Below are positions 6,124 to 12,212 of a DNA stretch of 19,556 bases, in pieces. The notes beneath the pieces are model-generated. The model was given only the letters and a program-made list of their open reading frames with translations. It did not search any database and was not told the DNA's origin. Numbering within the stretch: position 1 is the first letter of the stretch; each line of letters opens with the position of its first letter. The stretch is from JAZDMK01 sp043800975 (GTDB lineage Bacteria; Bacteroidota; Bacteroidia; Bacteroidales; JAHJDW01), in the NCBI GenBank assembly GCA_043800975.1, contig JAZDMK010000059.1, forward strand, positions 1-19,556, given 5' to 3'. The position numbers were made by a program, and so were the translations under genes.

Positions 6124-6131
6124 CCGCTAAC
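6124..6131 (-). other. GTTAGCGG core, second copy
   Basis: Identical to the core at 5748-5755. It lies 32 bases upstream of the 42-aa ORF and marks the right-most boundary seen for the minus-strand units. Confidence 0.3.
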
Positions 6132-6296
6132 AATGCAAAATGTTATTACCCTACCCGAAAATATTTTTCATCTCGCACTCAATCAGCGTTTTCATTTGGC
6201 TGTTCTTTTTTCGAAACCCTTGCTGGCAAATACATCGCGCTTTCTCCATTTGAAACGTTTTTCATTTCGCATACGTACTAATGGAAAATTTGAGAG

Positions 6297-6503
6297 ATGG
6301 GTAAGTGTGTAAGGATATTCAAAAAGATGCATGTAAGCATTGGCGAGATCAAAGAAATTTTTAGTAAAATCAATATCACCGATTATAAAATTGAAAACGA
6401 AACTGAAGTTGATTTTGTAGTTGATTTCATTTGCGATGAAAAGCAATCTGTTTTATTATCCCGAATGTTAACCTTTCATAGGTACAGAAACACAAGCAAA
6501 TAA
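6297..6503 (+). CDS. short ORF, possible gene remnant
   Basis: This 68-codon ORF lies in the non-coding stretch between the minus-strand array and the 6951 gene. The central part (VSIGEIKEIFSKINITDYKI, then ENETEVDFVVDFICDEK) has a plausible helix-strand composition, with a second ATG at 6327. There is an in-frame stop two codons before the first ATG and no promoter or binding site. It may be a degraded gene or chance; a minus-strand ORF across the same bases looks less protein-like. Confidence 0.3.
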   Translation: MGKCVRIFKKMHVSIGEIKEIFSKINITDYKIENETEVDFVVDFICDEKQSVLLSRMLTFHRYRNTSK

Positions 6504-6618
6504 ATCGTTCAACATTAACGGTCACTTTCTCTGATTACCGTTTACTGATAACTGGTTCACCTGTCACTTGTAACCAGTAACTAGTTTCGTACTTCGCTGC
6601 TCCTGCAAATACAACTGC

Positions 6619-6706
6619 CACTTTTTTGGTGTTCCTTGGTGTCTTCGTGTTTTGGTGGCATTGTATTTTTAGTGAATTTTTGTGCTTTGGTGTTTTCGTG
6701 GCAAGA
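6619..6706. repeat. dispersed 'gtggcatt' repeat
   Basis: This stretch consists of phrases GGTGTCTTCGTGTTTTGGTG, GTGGCATTGTATTTTTAGTG and TTTGGTGTTTTCGTGGCA. The second half of the repeat at 18871-19030 has the same order of phrases with a few changes. It is open in one frame but shows no protein character. Confidence 0.45.
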
Positions 6707-6774
6707 AAAAAAACGAAAGTACCTGCTACTGCATGCCTGCCTTTCTATGTGGCTATGTTTTCCTACTGTTGCCT

Positions 6775-6842
6775 ATGTGTTAAAGAAAACCGCAAAGTAA
6801 AAAAACTTCTGCCCTTCTGTGTTTTTGTGTTTTAGTGGCATT
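6775..6842. repeat. dispersed 'acttctgc' repeat
   Basis: It contains CGCAAAGTAAAAAAACTTCT, TTCTGTG and TTTAGTGGCATT. The first half of the repeat at 18871-19030 carries the near-identical CGCTAAGTAAAAAAACTTCT followed by TTCTTCTGT. The two copies are about 12 kb apart. Confidence 0.5.
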
Positions 6843-6901
6843 TTTTTTATTTTTAATCCTCAATACTAAACCCAAATTCCCTCCGTTAATATATCGACAG
6901 C

Positions 6902-6917
6902 CCGCCCCTGTGGGCGG
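6902..6917. repeat. GC-rich hairpin upstream of 6951 gene
   Basis: CCGCCC (6902-6907) pairs with GGGCGG (6912-6917) around CTGT. It sits 33 bases before the ATG of the next gene and could affect its leader. No TAnnTTTG box was found upstream, so the promoter of that gene is not located. Confidence 0.35.
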
Positions 6918-6950
6918 CAATTAAGTTCAAATCCCTAAATTTTAAGCCAT

Positions 6951-7916
6951 ATGAATAAATGGTTTAAAGCCCGCCTACGTCGGAACAAAGTCGTGATTAC
7001 GGTTTACGACAAACACTCCGGCGTGCTCAATGGAGTACCTGCTCTCCAGACAGCCGTAGACGACGTAAAAGTCAAGGTGGAAATGATGGAATCCATCATC
7101 GCAGAACAGGAATCTGATATCACTGGGATAACCGAACAAAAGAACAAAATCAAAATGCGCGTTGCTGCTGAAACATGCAGAGTTGCCGGAGGGCTCTTCG
7201 CTTATGCAAACCGCATTGATGATTCTGCTCTGCGTGAAGCATCCCATATCAACCGCTCTCATCTCGAACGCAAGACCGATAATATTTTTATTCCGGCTTG
7301 TCAGGCGATTGTTGATAAAGTGAACCTTATTGGTGTTGGCTTGCTTGCCACTTATGGCATTACAAGTACTGTGTTTGCAGAATTCGTTCACGATCTGGAT
7401 ACTTTCAGAGCACTGAGCGAAGAGCCCGAAGCCGCTCGTAGTCATAGCACAGCCAACAACAAAATGATAGCCAAACTCGATTTTGAAATTCGTAATCTTC
7501 TTTCAAACGAAGTCGACAAGCTCATGCTTGCATTCGAAATCACACATCCCGAAGTGTATTTAACATTTGCAAATGCACGTAAGGTCATCGATCCCGGCCA
7601 CCGTAAGACCGCGGAAGAAGATGAAGCAGTACTCGAATCAGGCTTCGGCTTGATGAACATCACAGTACTCGATTCGATAACAAACATGCCCGTAACAGGC
7701 GCCAAAATCATCGCCGGTGAAACCGGAATAGAAGACGAAAGCGACGACGACGGTTATGCCTACATCGAAAAGATACCCAAAGGTTCACAGAAAGTACATG
7801 TCGAATGTGACGGCTACGAAACCTACGACAACCCTAATGTAACAGTTGAAGGCAGCGACGAAGTCGACCTCGTTGTTTACCTCACTCCGGTAGATAATAC
7901 AACACCTGCCGAATAG
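6951..7916 (+). CDS. helical protein with CarboxypepD_reg-like C-terminal domain
   Basis: This 321-residue protein has no signal peptide and begins MNKWFKARLRRNKV. Residues about 30-220 are helical with coiled-coil-like segments (VDDVKVKVEMMESIIAEQES). After VIDPGHRKT and an acidic linker, residues about 233-315 form a beta domain of the carboxypeptidase-regulatory/PEGA type: NITVLDSITNMPVTGAKI, then DESDDDGYAYI, then VECDGYETY and DLVVYLTP. Such domains are small beta-sandwiches usually found in exported proteins, so their use in a protein without a signal is notable. A clear paralogue lies at 19152-19556 on the other strand. Base composition is richer in GC than the preceding array. A strong terminator follows directly. 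The function is unknown. Confidence 0.75.
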   Translation: MNKWFKARLRRNKVVITVYDKHSGVLNGVPALQTAVDDVKVKVEMMESIIAEQESDITGITEQKNKIKMRVAAETCRVAGGLFAYANRIDDSALREASHINRSHLERKTDNIFIPACQAIVDKVNLIGVGLLATYGITSTVFAEFVHDLDTFRALSEEPEAARSHSTANNKMIAKLDFEIRNLLSNEVDKLMLAFEITHPEVYLTFANARKVIDPGHRKTAEEDEAVLESGFGLMNITVLDSITNMPVTGAKIIAGETGIEDESDDDGYAYIEKIPKGSQKVHVECDGYETYDNPNVTVEGSDEVDLVVYLTPVDNTTPAE

Positions 7917-7932
7917 TAATGAAAGGTTGTCC

Positions 7933-7985
7933 AAAAGCCCCGCACCCTGCCTCCGGTACAATTCAGAAGCGGGGCTTTTTTATTT
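7933..7985 (+). terminator. rho-independent terminator
   Basis: AAAAGCCCCGC (7933-7943) pairs with GCGGGGCTTTT (7969-7979) to give an 11-bp stem with a 25-base loop, followed by T-rich TTATTTT. It begins 16 bases after the stop of the 6951-7916 gene. Confidence 0.85.
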
Positions 7986-8062
7986 TAATGTTTCGCATTT
8001 ACGCGTACAGAAAGGCTTGCAACCAACAGCAAAAGATGTTAGAATGCGAAACATTTAAAATA
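7981..8062. repeat. 19-bp inverted repeat, MITE-like
   Basis: TATTTTAATGTTTCGCATT (7981-7999) is the reverse complement of 8043-8062, apart from one inserted A in the right arm. The 43 bases between the arms are non-coding. The whole could form a long hairpin or be a small non-autonomous element. No clear target duplication was seen. The left arm starts within the T-tract of the terminator. Confidence 0.45.
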
Positions 8063-8073
8063 CCTATCGATAA

Positions 8074-8098
8074 ACTCCGAAGGAGTGACATTGTAATA
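8074..8098 (+). repeat. mini-hairpin with GACAT-TTGTA tail, copy 1
   Basis: ACTCC (8074-8078), GAA loop and GGAGT (8082-8086) form a 5-bp hairpin followed by GACATTGTAATA. Copies at 16603-16630 and 16757-16780 have different stem sequences but a related tail, which suggests one dispersed family. Confidence 0.45.
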
Positions 8099-8127
8099 CG
8101 AGCGCTGGCCAACTCACCCCATCAGTC

Positions 8128-8147
8128 GTTCCTGCGCAAGCAGGAAC
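8128..8147. repeat. REP-like palindromic hairpin
   Basis: GTTCCTGC (8128-8135) pairs perfectly with GCAGGAAC (8140-8147) around GCAA. It is in the style of dispersed hairpins that give spurious SFLRKQE peptides in many genomes. Confidence 0.55.
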
Positions 8148-8188
8148 CAAAAATTTCACTTCACACCGTTTCCAATCCCGCTTCAGTC

Positions 8189-8208
8189 ATTCCCGCGAAA
8201 GCGGGAAT
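8189..8208. repeat. REP-like palindromic hairpin
   Basis: ATTCCCGC (8189-8196) pairs perfectly with GCGGGAAT (8201-8208) around GAAA. It is related to the hairpin at 8128-8147, with compensatory changes in the stem; translated, it gives the familiar spurious VIPAKAGI string. Confidence 0.6.
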
Positions 8209-8224
8209 CGCCTTTGATCAAACT

Positions 8225-8602
8225 CTAATGCCTGATGATTTCACTCCGAAAGGCTATGATCTTGCTACGATTCCTTAAGATTTCACTCTGATGCGTTTTG
8301 ACTTTACTCTGAAGCTTTCGCATCGAACTCCGAGAGGCTCTCACCAAACGCTGAAGCCTTCGCATCAAACTCTGAAGCTTTCGCATCGAACTCCGAGAGG
8401 CTCTCATCAAACGCTGATGCCTTCGCATCAAACTCTGAAACTTTTGCATCGAACTCTGAGATGTTCTCACCAAGCGCTGATGCCTTCGCATCAAACGCTG
8501 AAGCTTTCGCATCGAACTCCGATAGGCTCTCACCAAACGCTGATGCCTTCGCATCAAACTACGATCCGTTCTCACCATACTCTGATGCCTTAAGATTTCA
8601 CT
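8225..8602. repeat. 21-base tandem array, 18 units
   Basis: Eighteen contiguous 21-base units fill exactly 378 bases without an indel. A three-unit (63-base) super-repeat is clear from 8309 to 8560: type A (CTGAAGCTTTCGCATCGAAC), type B (CCGAGAGGCTCTCACCAAAC) and type C (CTGATGCCTTCGCATCAAAC), repeated four times. Because 21 is a multiple of three, several frames stay open. On the minus strand an ATG at 8633-8635 opens a 136-residue frame that ends at 8225 and gives Arg-rich heptads such as RLMRRHQRLVRA. That frame overlaps the promoter of the next gene and is of doubtful reality. Other frames give Ser/Asn-rich heptads. The array lies between REP-like hairpins and the WG-repeat gene. Confidence 0.85.
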
Positions 8603-8635
8603 CTGAATGGCTATTACCACAATTCCAAAATTCAT

Positions 8636-8643
8636 TACATTTG
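8636..8643 (+). promoter_or_regulatory. -7 box TACATTTG for WG-repeat gene
   Basis: TACATTTG matches TAnnTTTG. Upstream AATTCCAAAATTCAT (8621-8635) matches the extended module shared with the promoters at 14141-14168 and 15969-15996. The leader to the ATG at 8675 is about 25 bases. Confidence 0.6.
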
Positions 8644-8674
8644 TCAATACCCAAAACCTTTAGCAGCACTTCTT

Positions 8675-10057
8675 ATGAAAAGAAATTTTTACATTCAATT
8701 CTTCATCCTTTGCCTGCTGCTCAATACAGCCACTGCACAAAACAAAATCGACGGCACGTTCGATTCACAAACACGAACGTTTGAACCAACCCAAAAAAAC
8801 TACCAGGTAGAAAAATTCCGCGATGATCTCGCCGTGTTTTCATTCAACAACCTGCATGGTTTAATTGATACTACCGGAAAAATAATCTGTGATGCTAAGT
8901 ATGAAGAAATAGAATCCTTCATGGATGGCGTGGCGCGCGTGATGAAGCTCGATGAATGGAAAAGTTTATACGGCTTCATTGATAAAAGCGGAAAAGAAAT
9001 TGTCCCCGTAATCTATGATGAAGCCGACGATTGGTTTTATCGCAGCATGCGTTTTTCAGATTTAATTGTGATAGGAAATGAAAACAAATACGGATGCTAC
9101 AACAAAAGCGGGAAGATGGTGGTACCCCTTATCTATACCCATATTGGCAATTACGGCAGCCGTCTGGCAACCGTGGTTCAGGATGGAAAGTGGGGATACA
9201 TGGATAAGAAAGGTAAAGTAGTTATTCCAGTTATTTATGATCAGGCAAATGATATGAGCAGAAACTTTGCAGGCGTTTGTAAATCGGGCAAATGGGGCGC
9301 AATAGATTCAACAGGAAAAGAAGTGATACCTATAATTTATGAAGCCCAATTGGTTTCTGTCGGCGAAATGTTCAAGACGAAAAAAGGTGGAAAGTATGGC
9401 TGTATAGATATAAACGGAAAGGAAGTATTGCCTTTTATATACGATGGAATGGGCTTCTTTCAGGAAGAGCTTTCGTGTGTTATCATGAACGGGAAATATG
9501 GTTATATTGATAAAACCGGAAAAATGATTCTTCCCTGCGAATACGACTGGGCGGGCAATTTCAAAAACGGACGCGCGCATGTGAAGAAAGGAACCAAGTG
9601 GGGTCACATCGATAAAATGGGAAAAGTAATAACACCTTTCATCTATGAATCAACAGGAGAATTCCACAAAGGTTATTCCGGCGTGAAGAAAGACGGGAAA
9701 TACGGACGGGTAGATATGAACGGAAAAGAAATAGTTCCCTGCTTATATTTCGGCATGGAAGGATTTATTGAAGGTTATTCTCTGGTAAAGATAATGACGG
9801 ACGACATTCCCAAATGGGGCTTTGTGGATACCACAGGAAAGGAAGTGGTTCCTGTTATTTACGATGGAGCGAAAAGTTTTTCAGAAGGATTGGGCAGTGT
9901 AAAAAAAGGAAATATGTGGGGCTATGTTGATGGAACCGGAAAGGAAGTGATTCCCTGCATTTATTCGGATGTGGAAAAATTCAAAGGTGGAAAAGCAAAG
10001 GTAAGCCTGAAAGGGGAAAGCATTCTTATCAATCAGAAGAATGAACGGGTGAAGTAA
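8675..10057 (+). CDS. secreted WG-repeat protein
   Basis: This 460-residue protein has a signal peptide at 1-21 (ending LLLNTATAQ). The mature part contains eleven WG repeats, each of the form K-(W/Y)-G-x-(I/M)-D-x-(T/S)-G-K-(E/M)-(V/I)-(V/I)-P-x-I-Y-(D/E) with about 35-45 residues of spacing, for example KWGYMDKKGKVVIPVIYD and KWGFVDTTGKEVVPVIYD. WG repeats form beta-rich, probably propeller- or solenoid-like surfaces in exported or surface proteins. No sorting domain or TM segment follows. It has its own promoter (TACATTTG, 8636-8643), and the next gene starts 115 bases later with another promoter, so it is probably monocistronic. The substrate or partner is unknown. Confidence 0.9.
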   Translation: MKRNFYIQFFILCLLLNTATAQNKIDGTFDSQTRTFEPTQKNYQVEKFRDDLAVFSFNNLHGLIDTTGKIICDAKYEEIESFMDGVARVMKLDEWKSLYGFIDKSGKEIVPVIYDEADDWFYRSMRFSDLIVIGNENKYGCYNKSGKMVVPLIYTHIGNYGSRLATVVQDGKWGYMDKKGKVVIPVIYDQANDMSRNFAGVCKSGKWGAIDSTGKEVIPIIYEAQLVSVGEMFKTKKGGKYGCIDINGKEVLPFIYDGMGFFQEELSCVIMNGKYGYIDKTGKMILPCEYDWAGNFKNGRAHVKKGTKWGHIDKMGKVITPFIYESTGEFHKGYSGVKKDGKYGRVDMNGKEIVPCLYFGMEGFIEGYSLVKIMTDDIPKWGFVDTTGKEVVPVIYDGAKSFSEGLGSVKKGNMWGYVDGTGKEVIPCIYSDVEKFKGGKAKVSLKGESILINQKNERVK

Positions 10058-10125
10058 GCTGCGCTTATAATTATTTGTGAGCCCGTTCAACTACCTGCGC
10101 TTTCGAACCTGATTCGAAAATTGCT

Positions 10126-10133
10126 TAAATTTG
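10126..10133 (+). promoter_or_regulatory. -7 box TAAATTTG
   Basis: TAAATTTG followed by AAG, with TTCGAAAATTGCT just upstream, fits the shared module. The leader to the ATG at 10173 is about 35 bases. Confidence 0.6.
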
Positions 10134-10172
10134 AAGCAAATCAGAATATAAAAATTAAAATTCCATCGAATC

Positions 10173-10670
10173 ATGAAAAATTTTATACTGACAATATCAT
10201 TGTATTTAGCTTTTAATGGCATATCGGCACAGAACCTTGATACTATCCCCCGTGACGGTTTTTCTTTTCCTATCAGAAGTAAACTGATTCTGAAAATGGT
10301 TGAAACAGATTCGGCGAAATACAAATATTACATTCTCAGTTACGAGCCTTTTGATACGATAATTAACACTCACGAAGAAAACAGTTACTTATCGGAGAAG
10401 CCGGCAAACAATACCATTGAACTTCTTTTTTGCGTAGGAACACATGGCGAAACGCAAAAAGAAAAAGATAAAAATTTGGAAACACTTTTAATTCTTAAGA
10501 ATGGTATGAAAGATCCCATTCAATACAAAGCCGACATCATAAAATATCCAAAAGAAAATTTCGAATCCACATCGGTAGTTCCGTTGTACCCGGGTGCACT
10601 GACACGAGAAATGTGGCCCTATTTTATTACAGAAATTGGATTGCATGATTTTCAAAAACTCAAGCATTAA
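10173..10670 (+). CDS. small secreted protein of unknown function
   Basis: This 165-residue protein has a signal peptide at about 1-19 (MKNFILTISLYLAFNGISA, then QN). The mature part is mixed polar, with one Cys (in ELLFCVGTHGET) and a stretch EKDKNLETLLILKNGMKD suggesting a small alpha/beta domain. No catalytic or binding motif is recognised. It stands alone, with its own promoter at 10126-10133 and a 100-base gap before the next promoter-led gene. The start gives a compact signal peptide like its neighbours. Confidence 0.7.
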   Translation: MKNFILTISLYLAFNGISAQNLDTIPRDGFSFPIRSKLILKMVETDSAKYKYYILSYEPFDTIINTHEENSYLSEKPANNTIELLFCVGTHGETQKEKDKNLETLLILKNGMKDPIQYKADIIKYPKENFESTSVVPLYPGALTREMWPYFITEIGLHDFQKLKH

Positions 10671-10726
10671 TTGTGTTCTCGTGCTCCCTCGCTTTCTATA
10701 GGATACAATGGGTGGCTTTTATTTTC

Positions 10727-10734
10727 TATCTTTG
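10727..10734 (+). promoter_or_regulatory. -7 box TATCTTTG
   Basis: TATCTTTG is an exact TAnnTTTG match, 35 bases before the first possible ATG (10769) and 74 before the preferred one. No convincing -33 TTG is present. Confidence 0.5.
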
Positions 10735-10807
10735 AAAAGTATGAAAAGCAACTGTTTTTGAATCATTAATGAAAATTGAGTTCTTTAAATCGTCTTTCCC
10801 AATGACC

Positions 10808-12097
10808 ATGAAATATTTGCTGCTACTTATTATTCTTTTAAAGATTGAAATATCATTCTCTCAGAACTTGTTTCAGGGTTCTGAATTGAAGAAGGCAAAC
10901 TTTTTTTATGAAGACAATGCCAATGGCGATACGGTTTTGGGAGATTACGAACCTACCGGTATTATTGCATTAGACGACGGTTCGGTATTGATATCAACTG
11001 AGTTCTCAATAAACTTTCCGAATGAATATATCACTCCCATTATATATGATACAGCCTATTTCAGAAGAAGTGCGATTTACAGAAAGAAGTCACATATCAG
11101 CAGTGGCAGTGTGTTTAAACTGAATGCACAATTTGAAAAGGAATGGGAAATTGTTTTTAAGGAAAAAAGAGTTGAGAAAATTCTGCTGTCGGGCGAGAAC
11201 AGGATTTATGTGATTGGTGAGGAAGTTCAAATGAAGCATTACTGGATTTCTGAAATCAGTTCGGATGGAAAAATTCTTTGGACGAAAACCATAAAGTATA
11301 AAGATAATATCGCTGTTCCTGCTGCAGCCCTGGATAAAAAAAACAATCTCTACCTATTGCTGGAGGCCGAATGTAAAGTCCCTGTCAGAATCAACCTGAA
11401 AAATCAAAATGATCGCAGAAGAATTGTTTTTTTCGAAGAAGAAGATCTGAATAACAGAATTGCGATTGCAAAGTATTCTCCTGAGGGAAAAAAGCGTTGG
11501 ATAAAAACGCTGGATAAAAGAAGAAAATATGAAAAATTCGGTTATAATTTAGTTGTCAGCGATTCGCTCGTGTTTGCATCTTCAACTTATGAGGGTTTTA
11601 AGAAAAGAGGGACGGATTATGATAAGATTGAAGGGAAAATAGTTTCGGTATTAAAGAAAAACGGAAGAAGAGTAAAGAAATTCGAACTGCAGGAGAATGA
11701 AATTCTGTTATACAATAAGGGTCTTCTAACAATTACATCTTATACCAAAGACGTTTTCAAACTGTTTTTAAATAGTAATATCAGAGACAGCATTTCTATT
11801 TTCAGTGCAAGAAAAGATATTCGAATCAGCAACTTCATTCCTATAAAAAACGGATATCTGATACTCGGTGAAAACTATAATTCAGATCTGGATTTTATGC
11901 TGATCAAACTAACAAAAGATTTAAAATTTGATGACTATTGGTCAAATACGAATGAGGGTTATCAGGAGTGCAGAGGGGCGGTAGAAAATTCTGACGGTTC
12001 AATTTATGTTGTTGGGAAGTGTTACAAGAAACTGAATGATTCCAAAAAAAGTTTAGCCGCCTACATTTGCCTGATAAAAATTGTTAATTCGAAATAA
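10808..12097 (+). CDS. secreted beta-rich protein, possible propeller
   Basis: From the ATG at 10808, 429 residues begin MKYLLLLIILLKIEISFSQ, a compact signal peptide like those of the neighbours. In-frame ATGs at 10769 and 10802 are also possible and would add 13 or 2 residues. The mature part has repeated blade-like segments separated by turns: GIIALDDGSVLISTE, ISSDGKILWTKTI, YSPEGKKRWIKTLD, FIPIKNGYLILGENY and VENSDGSIYVVGKCY. This is the pattern of PQQ- or SBBP-type beta-propellers often found in exported Bacteroidota proteins. The middle is rich in Lys and Arg. No T9SS C-terminal domain is seen. Family assignment is uncertain. Confidence 0.75.
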   Translation: MKYLLLLIILLKIEISFSQNLFQGSELKKANFFYEDNANGDTVLGDYEPTGIIALDDGSVLISTEFSINFPNEYITPIIYDTAYFRRSAIYRKKSHISSGSVFKLNAQFEKEWEIVFKEKRVEKILLSGENRIYVIGEEVQMKHYWISEISSDGKILWTKTIKYKDNIAVPAAALDKKNNLYLLLEAECKVPVRINLKNQNDRRRIVFFEEEDLNNRIAIAKYSPEGKKRWIKTLDKRRKYEKFGYNLVVSDSLVFASSTYEGFKKRGTDYDKIEGKIVSVLKKNGRRVKKFELQENEILLYNKGLLTITSYTKDVFKLFLNSNIRDSISIFSARKDIRISNFIPIKNGYLILGENYNSDLDFMLIKLTKDLKFDDYWSNTNEGYQECRGAVENSDGSIYVVGKCYKKLNDSKKSLAAYICLIKIVNSK

Positions 12098-12142
12098 TTC
12101 TGCTTCGCGCACAAACAGGGTATTAACTAAAATGTTGATCCC

Positions 12143-12156
12143 CTTCCTACGGGAAG
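12143..12156 (+). repeat. mini-hairpin with TACG loop
   Basis: CTTCC (12143-12147) pairs with GGAAG (12152-12156) around TACG, in the spacer before the metallopeptidase gene. It may be a diverged member of the mini-hairpin family, though its tail (CAAGCTTATGTG) matches poorly. It could also act as a weak attenuator. Confidence 0.25.
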
Positions 12157-12181
12157 CAAGCTTATGTGAAAACAAAATGAT

Positions 12182-12189
12182 TACATTTG
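12182..12189 (+). promoter_or_regulatory. -7 box TACATTTG for metallopeptidase gene
   Basis: TACATTTG matches TAnnTTTG and lies 24 bases before the ATG at 12213. Its position supports that ATG over upstream in-frame codons, which would begin before the promoter. Confidence 0.6.
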
Positions 12190-12212
12190 AAAACAAACAG
12201 CAACTTTATTGT

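Noticed and set aside
6192..6446. 84-codon minus-strand ORF
   Set aside because: It overlaps a more protein-like plus-strand ORF, has no start context, and has an irregular Phe/Lys-rich composition.
6626..6835. 69-codon plus-strand ORF
   Set aside because: It lies entirely within the dispersed gtggcatt-type repeats, with a Phe/Val-rich composition typical of a low-complexity translation.
7919..8278. Plus-strand 119-codon ORF after the 6951 gene
   Set aside because: It reads through the terminator, the inverted repeat and two REP-like hairpins. The SFLRKQE and VIPAKAGI strings are the usual spurious translations of such hairpins.
8291..8593. Tandem array as a CRISPR
   Set aside because: Units are contiguous with no unique spacers, and no cas genes are present.
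8225..8635. Minus-strand 136-codon ORF across the 21-base array
   Set aside because: It overlaps the promoter of the next gene, has extreme Arg-rich repetitive composition and no promoter. It is kept only as part of the repeat entry.
12081..12212. Upstream extension of the M1 peptidase reading frame
   Set aside because: The extension overlaps the previous gene and precedes the promoter at 12182-12189; the ATG at 12213 starts a typical signal peptide.
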